A DNA stretch of 64,000 nucleotides from Alligator mississippiensis (lineage: Eukaryota > Chordata > Crocodylia > Alligatoridae). Location: positions 17,430,501-17,494,500 of the forward strand of contig NC_081835.1 in assembly GCF_030867095.1 (NCBI RefSeq), read 5' to 3'. Position numbers and translations under genes: made by a program. This document shows positions 49,401 through 60,744 of this stretch, piece by piece; positions within the stretch are counted from its first letter, which is position 1; every line of letters begins with the position of its first letter. The notes beneath the pieces are model-generated. The model was not told where the DNA came from. It saw only the letters and a list, made by a program, of their open reading frames with translations, and did not search any database.

Positions 49401-49699
49401 TAGATTTTTTTTCTTTAAAGAAATAGGTATAATTGTGTTAGCTAGGGTGAAAAGTCAAGAACTTGAGGAGGTAAACCAATCATGGACTGCCTGGGATCAG
49501 AAAGAAAATCTCTCCCATTATTCTGTTATCACATAACTGTCCATTATGGAGCTTCAAAGCCTTTGGGACTGGATACAGTTTGTACTAGGATGCCATGGTG
49601 GTTGGACCTACGATGACCAAGTTCCTATGAAAATTTCTTAACCAGCATTCCCTCTATGGACCTACAAAAGAGTCTAGGTAGAAGTCTTTCATTCCATCC
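46443..49699. other. No certain gene
   Basis: Near 47569 cagtggtttccaacatgggt looks like a solitary hAT end with no partner. Minus-strand frames at 47713-48036 and 48460-48810 are open but unrecognised. Confidence 0.4.
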
Positions 49700-49850
49700 A
49701 GGAAGAGCACACACCAACTGCTGAAGCGTCCTTAGCCTGACGAAGAGTTTTTGAACCCGAAAGCTTGCTTAATAACTATTCTCCAACCATTTGGGTTGGT
49801 CTAATAAAAGATATCAAATTCACCCAAGGAACCTTGTCTGCCTAGGTAGA
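49700..49850 (+). mobile_element. Penelope-like terminal repeat, copy E
   Basis: Plus-oriented copy with gagcacacaccaactgctga, the ctgacga...gaaagcttgc core (49737-49767), gttggtctaataaaagatat and attcacccaaggaaccttgt. It matches the right arm of copy B at most positions. Confidence 0.65.
49737..49762 (+). ncRNA. Hammerhead-ribozyme-like core in Penelope-like repeat E
   Basis: The invariant-type boxes CTGACGA (49737-49743) and GAAA (49759-49762) flank a short stem with GAGUU opposite AACCC (four of five pairs). Hammerheads of this minimal kind are known from Penelope-like elements. Stems I and III and the cleavage site were not resolved, so activity is not claimed. Confidence 0.4.
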
Positions 49851-51117
49851 AGTCAAGTATTTTCCATATGCCTGTCGCTGAGGCAATGAATGTGTGGCAA
49901 GAAGTAGCAATTCCTCTTGGCTGTTTGAACGAAAGATGTATTTGCCCCCTTTAACTGCTGGCATAGCAGCGCTGGAGGAGGTACTACAGAAAGTCATTTT
50001 CCTTGTCTAAGAGAAGAGAGAGATCTAGTGGCTAGTTCAGGATCCACAGAGCTATTCCTAGATAATCTTCCATCTGCTTCTGTATTCATTGGAGTCACTG
50101 GCAAAATTCCCACTAATTTCAATGGAAAGAGAACCAGGCTCATTCTTGTCTTGCATAACCCTTGCATAACTGCCCTCCTTCCCCAGTGAAGTCAATAAGT
50201 GATGAGTCTGTTCAGTATCTTATAAGACTGGACCAGAAGTAAACTTGGGAAGACACAGCAGGGTCTATCTTGCATAAATGCTACTGCCCTATGTAGTGCT
50301 CATGACAATAAATAGTCCCACTGGGTTCAGCATAAAGCTACTTGGCTGGAGCCAGAATTGGGCCCTTAAACTCTTTGTGTCCTTGCTTCCCGATCTACAA
50401 CAGAGGATACGATGTTGCAGGTATCACTGTTAAGCTCGGAAGGATGCTCGGTTACAGGCACTTCATCTGTTTTAGAGGGGGCTGATCAACATGGAGGAAG
50501 GGAGGAATTACTGAAAATCCTACAACATCCAATTAGTTCAAGCTAATTTCCCAAATCCCTGCCATGAGGGAGAGGCCTGCCTTAGCCAGGAGCAAGACAC
50601 AGAAACACCCAGAGTGAACGGTTCCAAATAAATATCACCTTTGATCCCAGTGCCCATGTCACCCTGCTTCCCGCAGGGTCAGTCATTCATCACACAGAGC
50701 AGCTAAGCAACATCTGGTCAGAAAGCAAGGCTGGATCGTGTTTCCTGTCAGTGAGGAGGCTCCAAGCCCGCGCAGACGGCAAAGATCCTAGAGAGGCACC
50801 TCCCACCGAACTGCAATCCTTCTCGGATCCGATGTTCCCCTCACATCCCTCTCCTAGAGGAAAGCTAGGCAAGGGTCTCAAGCATCCAAAACAGTAAGGC
50901 AGACCAGTAAGATGGTGCCATTCACGGAGTGAACCAAAGGCCACCAACACTGCCAGCGACCAGAGCCTGAGCCTAGGCAATGATTGTGGTGTAGCATACA
51001 CATATCCAAGCTAGCTTTTAACAGGCAGCCATCCTGCTGCAGCAGCAGAGAGCTCAATGTAGATTCATTTTCCCTCCTTCTCAGGTGGATTTTGCAGCTG
51101 TGCCTTCAGTGTAAACA

Positions 51118-51139
51118 CCCCCCCCCCCCCCCCCCCCCC
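51118..51139. repeat. 22-base C homopolymer
   Basis: An uninterrupted run of C ending at a G at 51140. The minus strand is a G22 tract. Confidence 0.95.
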
Positions 51140-51301
51140 GCAGCCACTTACACTAATGCAAAGCAGATAGAAACACCGACTGAAAATAGAGTCTCCCACA
51201 GAAGAGCCTATAGATTAGACTCTTAAATCTACCAAGCTGCCTCCGCTGACCCCTTCTCTAGAGAAAAGAGCCAGGAGCATGCAAAAGCATCTTAACGTGG
51301 A

Positions 51302-51318
51302 GTGTGTGTGTGTGTGTG
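51302..51318. repeat. (TG)n microsatellite
   Basis: About eight GT units. Confidence 0.85.
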
Positions 51319-54300
51319 GCAATGGCGACTTCTGGGATAACCAGAAGGCACCCTGTGAAAAGCCTTTGAAAAGTTAGATCCAGCCTGCAGGGGACAGCCG
51401 AGCACCTTAGCCCGTCTGAATTCAACGCCAGAACTTCAGACGGGGTTTGTGTTGTCGAGGGCAGTCAAGCATCAGAAGTCACCGAGTGATGCCTGTGAGC
51501 ACAACACCGGAATCCACAGCTGGACGCGTGGGGGGTTTTGGCAGCCTTCAGACAGCAGGTTGTGGAAACAGCAAAGCAAAGCACAACAGCGCGGGCCGAG
51601 TCATATAGCGAGTTATCACTGATGTACCTGTGCGCTAGGACGAGCAAAGCACAGCTGGGCTGCATCCGTCTCCCACGTAGCCTAAAGCGCCTTGTGTGCA
51701 AACTGAACTACGCTGCGGAAAATCTCAACAGCATGAGTGGAGAGATGAACGGGCAGAGCCCCCCAAAATATGCACTGTGTTATCATTGGAGGTTTGTAAA
51801 CAGAGGCGATGAGTCAAAGAGAGAGAGCAGAGCTGGGTGAGTCACAGAGAGGGGCCATCCCACGGTGCGAGAAAAGCTGGCAAGGAGATTCTCATGTCAA
51901 GAACAAGACGGCGGGTGGGGGGCTCCCAAGCGGTTGCAAGGAAGGGGGTGGCCAGAGAGATCCACATGCACACAAGGGAGAGCCTGTCGGAAAACCTGGC
52001 TGTGGGATGTCTCAGAGAATGAGGGGTAAGAGGGTACTTTTCATCTGAGCCGTGCTATGAGTGGGTAGCCTGTGGAGCTGCTTGAGGCTTTTTGTGTGTG
52101 TGGTCATGTTGCTTGGCACGCAAAGAGAGGTGGCAGCAGCAAACTAGGCACTATCTGTGGAGGTAGCAAATGCCATGGTAAAAGCAACCAGAAAGGGCCC
52201 TTTCTTCTTGTCCCAGGAAATGTTTATCTTTCATTTTCAAGCTGAATGCCCAATGGTCTCAAACTCACAATTGCAGTATTCATACCAAAATTAACCCCCT
52301 GCCACCACATTCAGAGCCCTGGAGCACTATGGGAAATGCAACATGCTTTGGGAGCAATGGTGAGCAGGCCTCTTTCAGGCTGTCGGGGTTGCCTCCCTGT
52401 CCCAGGTGAGTTGGGTGTTTCACTACCCAAACAAAAGGCAACCAATCCTATCATGTCAAATTAGAAATCTCTACGGTTTACAATGCAGACGTTGGGGCCT
52501 TTTGTGCACAGACCACAGACAGGAGACAACAGGCCCAAAATTGGGTCTTTGCCTCCAAATTCACTGACCCTCTGAGATAAAAGAGAATTCCTGCTATTTA
52601 TAATAACGTGATGTTTGATATCCTCAGTGGCACCCCATCAACTGAGATGGAGGGACAGCGTCTAAACTCAAACAGGCCTGGCATTCAGTTCAAGGGAGGC
52701 AAAGGAAGATCTGTTCAGTGCAGACAACAAAGTACAAGCTGCAGCAGATCTCGGTCTTATCTCTAGCATCTGTTGGCCTCCAAGGCTTCAAAATTCTTCA
52801 GCTGTAAATTATCACCAGGGCAGGGCACACCCAGCTGGGAAAAAACTTACCCCACCCTAAAAAGTACAGCAAGATGGTGCTGCTCTAGTGAGCACTGCAA
52901 ACCAAACCTGCCACGAGAGGAGCGGTCAAGGGAAAACAAGCACGGGGTTCACAAACTAGTTAACCTGGCCAGCAAGAATAATGCTATTCCCTATTTTCAG
53001 GCTGTGGTCTTGCCTGGCTGCATTTCTCAAGAACTGTGCTGTTTCTGGATACAGACCTCCAAGAAACAGAAGTTGCTAGTGTTTCAGTAGTTTGCTTGGT
53101 GAGGCTGTGTTCCTACAAGCACAGTCAGAGGTTCTGATCATCTGTGGTTGTGACAGGGCTGGAGATGTAGACCTCAGTGTTTTAAGAAGGAAATCATACA
53201 CCGTGAGCCAAACCTCCCACAGTACATACAACTGCATAAGTATCCATCTTCACTTCCTCTCTCAGAGCACGCTGGAGGAAAACAGGCACTATATAGCGGC
53301 AGTGCACCCAGCCCAAGGGTGGCTGCATTGCAACAGTTGGGGATATGACTTGAGCTGCTTTGAATAAAGTCTGTAAATCCCCCACTGCTTGCCACAGACC
53401 CCATGAATGACTTCTATTATGACCATACGAGCACTCACTCAATGGTCTCCAATGATCTGAAGAGTCATCTTGTGTCATTTATGACCCGATGTCCTCCACA
53501 TTTTGATTCAGAAGGTGCTGCACAGAGTCACTAAGCTCATTAGCTGTCATTGAACTGTCACTTTTGGATGCCTCCTCTTTCTCTCCCCCTGTACAGGATG
53601 CTCTCAGCTTTGCATTCGTTGGACTTTCCAAAGGATGAGCTTGGCAAAGTAAAGGTCACCCAGGCTTTCAGTCACCTCCAGGTGGAACAGGCTCTCAACA
53701 CTCACATACTCACCTAACCTCCATTTCTGACCCCAGACTGAGGTTCTGGCTTCATGATGAGGATTTCTCTGGCCACGTTGATGGAGGTAGCAAAACTACT
53801 CCCAGGACAGTGACACCAGATGGAAGACTATGGAATCAGGGCAGGTCACAAATGAGACACCCGTTGAATTTGAGAGTCCCCCCATTGTCTATTCTGGAGA
53901 ACAGAGCTGATAGGAACTCATTTTCTTCAGGCAGCACACAGAAACACCAGACAGAGAAGTAGCAAAAAACAAAACTCTTCCGTTTTCCACTCCACGCCAT
54001 ACCCAGGAGAGCCTTCCCAAATGGAAGGATTTAACAGGAGGTGAATAAACAAGGAGCCAGGGCTCTCTCCAGTCGTCAATGTGCTATGAGCATTCAACAC
54101 GCAAAGCCAACTGGGCAGGCAAAACCATCCAGCATAGACTAGAATAAACAGCTTCACGTCCTAGAGCTTTCCAAGTTGCTGCCTCTCAAGAGGAAGGAAG
54201 GCTATTTCTGGTCAAAGGGATGGTGACAGTTAAACAAGAGAACTTAGAAAAAGGAGAGCATGGTAAAATGGAGAGAAAAATATATCAGAACCCAGTTATC

Positions 54301-54709
54301 CTAATTAAAATGTGGGTCTGAGCTACCATATCAATTCTGGCAGGCCGCAGGCAGTATCACTTCAGAGATAACAGTAGCAGTAGCCTAATTAGCCTCCTTT
54401 TCCGGGATGGAAGTACGGCCACTAATTGAACAGGGTTCTGAGCGCAAAGAGCAACTTTTCCACCTGACTCCATGTCTGCCCCTGTACCTATGAAAGCCAG
54501 TGGAAATGGCTGTAACAGATGGTGAATTGGCCTCGATTCTGAGGGGCTGAATGCCCGAAACTCCTATGGAAGTCAATGAAGACTAATTTGGACAACTGCC
54601 AAAAGGGGACCATACTTCCCTAACTGCAGCAACGTTGTGAAGCTGACTTAATCCTTGCAAGGTGGTTTCAAGCTCTTTATTAAAAGTCTTTTGTAAAATG
54701 AGTTATCAA

Positions 54710-55495
54710 TTATGAATCAGTAGTATTATGGGGCATTTCTGGTTTTGCCCTATGACACTGAAAACCAGAGGGGTCTCTGTTGGTTGAACTGCTACGGACG
54801 CTCAGGCTATGGGACCTTCGTGATACTGTATAAATTGTATCACTAAGCTCTGGGATATCAAACAACAGATGGTGGAGTCTCCTCTTCCATGCACCAAAGT
54901 GAGTTTCCTGGGCTCTTTCAAACCCATCCCTTTTTTCCAACCCTTGCTGATAAGCCTTCTGCACCTGCCCTCATGCCTCTTGTGTTCAATAAGTATATTG
55001 TGCCCATCCAGATTTGACTGTTCAGTCCCTAGGACAGGGTCTATGCCTTCTGGTATTTGCAAAACATCACCTACACCCTGTGGTGCTGTAGAAGCAACAA
55101 AATGAGACTGGCATTGGTCAGCACAATAAATTGTTCCTTTACCTCTACAGATTTGTATGCGCCTATGGTAACTCACAGCACTTGTGCCAGGAGGGGTTGC
55201 AGATCTCAATTTACATGTGCATTCTGGCTTGCATACATACAAAGTAATATCCATCCATTTGCCACAACCACATTCAGAGGTGTTTGCATGCCACCTTTTG
55301 ATCCGGACCTACCTTTGAACTAGGATTGACCAAGGCCAAACCTAGGGTGTGACACATTTGTTTATTTTGATTCAATGATGTCCCAGCCACAGGAACGATG
55401 TTGCTATAAAAAGGTCTGTGACATCCACTCAATAAGACTCCCTTTTCTCCCCCACCCACCCCATATAAAAAGCCTTCCCTCACTGCCCATCCCAT
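54710..55495 (-). pseudogene. Disrupted cysteine-rich reading frames, origin unknown (possible old retroviral env-like relic)
   Basis: Three overlapping or adjacent minus-strand frames (55495-55274, 55254-54802, 54964-54710) read like pieces of one cysteine-rich protein broken by frameshifts. The middle piece contains CKPECTCK, CRGKG and CADQC within its first 50 residues. Composition is more protein-like than neighbouring frames, and the junctions are consistent with indels. No retroviral landmark (fusion peptide, immunosuppressive segment, LTR, polypurine tract) is visible, so an env origin is only a guess. It may also be a decayed host exon cluster or chance. Confidence 0.2.
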
Positions 55496-55844
55496 CTCCT
55501 CAGTCCTGCCCTGTGGTTAGAATAGACTGAAGCAGGAAGGGGAGCTCCCACCATGCTGGTGAAAGAGGAGGGAAGAGTTTCCTTTCTGCTTTTAGCCAAA
55601 AGAAGGTGGACTGCTGTTCAGCCCACACACCATTACTTTAATCCTTACCCTAACGAGAAAAGCTCTGGGAGAAGGCTTAACCCGAGAAGTATGACCTGGG
55701 TCAGTGCATATTGGTTCTGGCCAATTAACCCTACAGATCAGTTTTACAGTCATGTAGTATTGCACGCTGATATATCATGCTGCCTCAAAGACAGACCCTT
55801 TGATTTGTATTTATTTGTTTTAACACCTATTTAACTCAAATGTT

Positions 55845-56246
55845 GTGAAAACAATCGGGGGGAAAAAGTTCCCTTTGGTAATTAAAGGGTCAAAGACAGG
55901 GCCCAATCTATTTCTCTGCATCTGTGGAGAGGACCTCCAGCTCGGTGAACAACTGTTCACCAGGGCACCCTTGTGGAAAACCAGGAGTAATGGCCACAAA
56001 CTCCTGGAAGACCGTTTCAGTCTCAACATTAGGAAAAACTTCTTCACAGCTGGGGTGTCCAGACTGTGGAATAAGCTCCCTCCAGAGGTGGTGTGATCAC
56101 CTACCCTGGAGATCTTCAAGAGGAGACTGGACGGTCACCTTGCTGGGGGCACCTGACCCCCAGTTATCTTTCCTGCCAGGGGTAGGGGGGTTGGACCAGA
56201 TGATCTTCTGAGTTCCCTTCCAGTCTCACAATCTATGAATCTAGGG
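55845..56246 (+). mobile_element. CR1 LINE 3' portion, well preserved
   Basis: The frame contains LEDRFSLNIRKNFFTAGVSR and LWNKLPPEVV, the CR1 ORF2 C-terminus. It is followed by gcacctgacccccagttatc and a tail ending caatctatgaatcta. Closest in the window to the fragment inside the hAT at 1328. Confidence 0.88.
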
Positions 56247-58170
56247 AAGGCCCTGCATAACTCTCCTGGCGTTGCTGAGATGAGCAAGACATCATTGCTG
56301 CCTGAGCCCTTATACCTGTTCTTTCCCCTTGGCAGCTCACCTCGAAAGCCTTCCCATTAAAGCTGGCACCTTAATTACTGAAGCTGGAGATTAACCAGAA
56401 GCTCCTGCACAATATGAAGCCTGGATGTAATGGGCTTCCAGAGGGAAAAACCAAGGTTTGGAGACATAGCTCCAACCAAGGTCTTTGCATGCACTGCAGG
56501 CTGGGACAGCAAAGTCTCGGATCAGCATGGCTGAAGATCAGAACCGCCTGTCCCTTCCCTGCAGATGCAGAGTTAACCTCCAGACAAGCTAAGCCCAGTT
56601 CTTCCCCTCTCTCAAACCTCTTGCACATATCAGAGATTCTCAGGAAACTGAACTGAGCCAAGAACTAGAAAGCATTCCACATGAAAGGCCTGACCGCCGG
56701 CGACATATGGAGCTCATTACCGATCCATGTTTCAGTGCTGGACGGGCACGTTTGGTTGCAACAGCAGGTCACAGATTCAGCACCCGATGCCTTCACTTTA
56801 ACACAGGCAAATCTGAGGATGTGGGAAATGGCAGTCCAGCCTGGGTTGTCCAAACCTGTGCTAACATAGTGGCTTATTGTTTCAGCAGTGCACTTATGTA
56901 TTCTCTCTCAGAGCTCCAATTTCATATGGGAGCCTGAACTAAGAAAGCTTACCCTGCAGCTAAAAGGAATAGGAGAACAGCCCTGGAGGGCCCCTTCCAT
57001 TTTCACACTCGTGCCTGTCTTGCAGCGCCAGCCAGAGCAAAGGCAGCTCAGCTCTGCTGTCTGCAAAGATGAAGAAATGTGTCGGCCGGCTGCAAACAGG
57101 ACCCGCTCCCACAAGCCCTGTGCCTGCAGAGCCTCGGGTGGTTCCAGCAGGCGTTCCATGCATGGAGAGTTTCAGATCAGGCACAATGCCTGTAGCCAAA
57201 AAGCAAGGAAAGACAGAGTATGCATCTTCCATGCCACCTAGCGATTTGCTCCCTTTCATTTGCTAGCACACAGCTCCCAGGGCAGACAAGCTCAGCATTC
57301 CAATTTTTTCATCGTGACGGTGAAGCAAACCTCAGGCGAGCAACCGTAGCACCATAGTTGAGGTGTCACTTAAGTGACTTAACCTGACTGCCTTGGTTCC
57401 CCAGTTGCAAGATGGATGTCATGCTATTTACTTACCTCACTGGGAAGATGGGAAATATAATATAGGTAGATAATAATTGTGGGGCACTTTAAGCTCCTCA
57501 GATGAAAAGCACTTGGAAAGAGGTGAGCACGTTTTGTTGTTAATAAAGATTTTAAAAAATGAGAGTATTACCTTATTTTTCCACTGCCCCAGCAGTAATA
57601 TCCACATCTGGAGCTTGGAATTTCCCCTTGTGCTACTGCTAGTTCAGCTGCTCTAGAGAAAAATCAGGGACAACACCAAAGTCGACTGTGATGTTTGTGC
57701 CAAGATTTTCTAAAGTGCCGACTGATTTTTGGATGCATAACCTGAGACAGCATAAAGTGGCCTGATTTTCAGATGGCCGAGGTGCACCAGACTCTAGAAA
57801 CCAGGGCTCTTTGAGGTATCTTACACTGGCGACGCAAACCCAAGTTAATCATTGCTTCAGACAATCTTGGTTTGTGACCTAGTGCCTGTAATTTAGAACC
57901 ATTTTGCTCCAAATACCAAAGGAGGACATGAGTTTATTAACTGTATATAGGATAGGGGTGCAATGGGACAAGAGCCTACAAGCTTCCAGGAATTTTGGGG
58001 TGCTCTAGATCCAAATGTAGTGGCATTACAAGATCCAACTTAGGTGGTTTGAGCTCCCATCTAACACAATCCAACACTGCTCAAAAGTTAATTAAATCAT
58101 CATTCATACTAATTCCCAGGCACATAGCTACTTGTGAGAAGAAAATCAAAACAAGAGTCACTTACATTCC
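56247..58170. other. No gene seen apart from the MIR at 57365
   Basis: No frame with splice sites or recognised domain. Confidence 0.45.
57365..57560 (+). mobile_element. MIR SINE relic
   Basis: taagtgacttaacctgactg ccttggttccccagttgcaa gatgg ... tatttacttacctcac is a MIR copy in plus orientation. Confidence 0.7.
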
Positions 58171-58178
58171 TCCTAGCA

Positions 58179-58860
58179 CAGGGCTGGGCAAAATATGGCC
58201 CACGGGATGGATCTAGTCCGCCAACAGATTTGATCCAGGCTACAGGAGGACAGCTGCCAACATATTGGATCTGGCCTGAAGGTGACCAGTGGCTCCAGCC
58301 ACCACGTGGTGTCAGGCAGACAGGCCTGCTTCTGCCCTGCAGCATCAGGCATCAGCTGTGGACCTGGGAAGGGCTTCCACTCCAGCAGGCAGGCAGCAGT
58401 GTCAGCTGTGGGCAGGCTCACCTGTCAGAAGTGTCTACATCTGATCCACCACCTTCCTGGCATGGTGGAAGCTCCTGTCTGGAGCCCTAACCCAGAATCT
58501 GCCAGCAGCATCAGCCGTGGACCCAGGCAGGAGCAGCTGGCGTGTCAGGTGTGTGGTAGCATCTCTTTCTCTCTCCTTCCCTTCCTCCCCTTCCCTCCAG
58601 AGCCCGGGCAAAGCTGTAGTTTGCTAGGAGCCCTGACACTCATGTGCGGACCCAGACAGGAGCTTCTGCTGTGCAGAGTGGGCATCAGCATCAGCTGTGA
58701 CATGGGGCTCCTGCTGAAATACAGCTTCAGCCGGGTTCTGGAGGGAGAGACAAGATGACATGAAACAGAGTGAGAGAGCGAGATGCAGGTGGATGTGGCC
58801 CTTGACAGGTTCCCAAAATTAATTAAGTGGCCCTCCAGCAAAAATAATTGCCCACCCCTG
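58179..58860. mobile_element. hAT element, longer form of the same family
   Basis: It begins cagggctgggcaaaatatgg and ends aataattgcccacccctg, with 8-bp flanks tcctagca and ccctagca (7 of 8 identical). Near the right end, aagtggccctccagc matches the 39301 copy. The 682-bp body contains diverged internal repeats (agcatcagc.gtgg.cc..g) but no transposase frame. Confidence 0.85.
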
Positions 58861-58868
58861 CCCTAGCA

Positions 58869-59999
58869 TGAATGGATGAGCCATGAAAACAGGCACATCT
58901 AGTACTAATGGTCTAAAGATTGGTACTATTCATATAACAGGATGTTCAGGATGGGGAGATAACTTTCCACCAGAATCCACCATCTCCTCCCCCTCCTAAC
59001 CTCCCATCCAGCCAGGACCCCTCTTCCATTTAGGGACACAGAAAGGACAGAAAGGCTATAACTCCCCAATGCCTGCTCATGACCCTCAAATTGAAATCCC
59101 CTCTCCTTTAAAAACCTGCCAGCATTGGCATTCTTCCCCAAATTCCTCTCCTGCTCATTAATGCAGATTTTGCTGGACAACTTCTATCCTTACTTCCAGA
59201 TGCCTTCAATTCAACACCAAGGGCAGAATTTGGTCCTGCAGTGAAACACAGTCAAGGAATATATTGTGTGATGCACGAGCTAGACTAGAACCCAGCTCAC
59301 ACTCTCTCAGAGCTGAGCAGGTCCAAAGTGGATCAAGAATGGCCAAAGCTTTCTCCTGCTCTGACCCTGGTAGCTGGGATGTTGTACATACAGGCAGTGA
59401 GGGAGTGCCCTTCTGAGCAGCCACTTTTCAGGCACACTTTAAAACAAACTCAGCTCCCTTGCAAGTTATTTCTTCCTGCTTGTGTTAGGCATTATTTTAA
59501 AGCTGGCTACAAACTTTCATGGTCTATGAAGTGCTACTATGTGTGCAACCCCAGGGCATTTATTTCTGTTCTTTTCATTAATATTCAGTTAATTATAGGA
59601 TAAAATTGTGAGTGCAGTCAGGGTGCTTTGGGAGGGAGACTCAATACCTGGGACACCAGCCACAGGATTTATTTCTTGTTTAAGGGAAAGGAAATACCTT
59701 CTCCTGAGCTTGCTGACTGGGAAAAGACTTAGGAACTATATATGGCTATGGACAGGGAGAGGGACTCACTTGGAAGTTTGTGTGGATCAAAGGCAATGTC
59801 TGGCCGACTCGGGAATGCATTTTGGGGGTTGAGCAACTCATAGGAACAGCAGGACTTAAGAGACCCCTAGTGAATCCAGCATCAAGCAAATTATTAAGTG
59901 CTAAAGACATAACAAGCACCAGAAGCTGGAGGCTGAAACCAGATAAACCCAAATGGGAAATCCATCACCAATTTTTTAGCAGGGGGGAGTGATTAGGCA
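58869..59999. other. No gene or element recognised
   Basis: Unique-looking sequence between a hAT and a CR1 copy. Confidence 0.45.
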
Positions 60000-60236
60000 C
60001 TGGAGCCATGGGTGGATTCCCCATCTCTTGCTGACTTCAGAGCAAGGCTGGGTGCCCTTCTGGGAGATATGTTTTAATGACACGCAGAGTATGCTTTATC
60101 ATCAAACACAGCCCATCAGGCTAAACACAAGGGTAAACCGGGTGAAAATTAAATGCCTGTGACATACGGGAGGTCAGACTGGATGATCTAACGAGCAATT
60201 CTGGCCCTGAACTCCATGAATACTTAGAATTTTTAA
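60000..60236 (+). mobile_element. CR1 LINE 3' end
   Basis: gtggattccccatctcttgc ... gggaggtcagactggatgat ... ctggccctgaactccatgaa is a diverged CR1 3' region. Confidence 0.65.
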
Positions 60237-60353
60237 GGCAACAGCGATTACAGGAACAGCCCTAAATCTTCTGAATCTCAAGGCCACATCCCGCTATCTC
60301 AGAAGACTCCCTGAACTGGGACCTGTGTCTCAATTATGACTAACTGTGAACTA

Positions 60354-60643
60354 CCGTATTGTCTCACAAACAACATGCCCCAGAATAAAATACACACCTC
60401 ATTTTCGAAAGGCAGAATGAAGGAAAAAAAAAGATCTTTCCTTGTACTACTTGAGTAGGAGCAAACAGGGAGCCGAGCCTGCTCTCTGTTTTGCTCCCTG
60501 GGAGTTACTCCAGAGTTTGCTTTTGCTTTTGGCCAGTAATGGGCAGAGACTGCTCTTACTCTAATTCTCACATGCAGTGCCCACTCCAATTTCCAGCAGC
60601 TGGTTTTGGGAGCAAAATGTGCATTGTGTGTGAGAAAATATGA
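60354..60643. mobile_element. TA-flanked inverted-repeat MITE
   Basis: Ends ccgtattgtctcacaaacaa (60354) and, in reverse, tcatattttctcacacacaa (60643) agree at about 16 of 20 positions. Both are flanked by TA (60352-60353, 60644-60645), as for Tc1/mariner relatives. No coding capacity. Confidence 0.7.
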
Positions 60644-60713
60644 TACTTCCCATTCTGGAGGTCCACAGGGTAGTTGGAATAACACTCTGATTTTATACCC
60701 TGAAAAGTGGCCC

Positions 60714-60715
<2 letters not shown>

Positions 60716-60742
<27 letters not shown>
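60716..60742. repeat. 27-base T homopolymer
   Basis: A pure T run just right of the MITE at 60354-60643. No polyadenylation signal lies on its far side to suggest a minus-strand retrocopy tail. Confidence 0.95.

Positions 60743-60744
<2 letters not shown>

Larger units (their letters stand above)
49851..54709. other. No certain gene
   Basis: Unique-looking sequence with the C22 tract and TG repeat. ggggccttttgtgcacagac at 52496 resembles an isolated end of the Harbinger-like family. Confidence 0.4.

Noticed and set aside
50690-51001. Minus-strand frame with a short hydrophobic N-terminus
   Set aside because: Weak Kozak context, short hydrophobic run and no family resemblance.
53927-54157. 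Minus-strand frame with a signal-peptide-like start
   Set aside because: The apparent start codon is GTG, not ATG, and nothing around it supports a gene.
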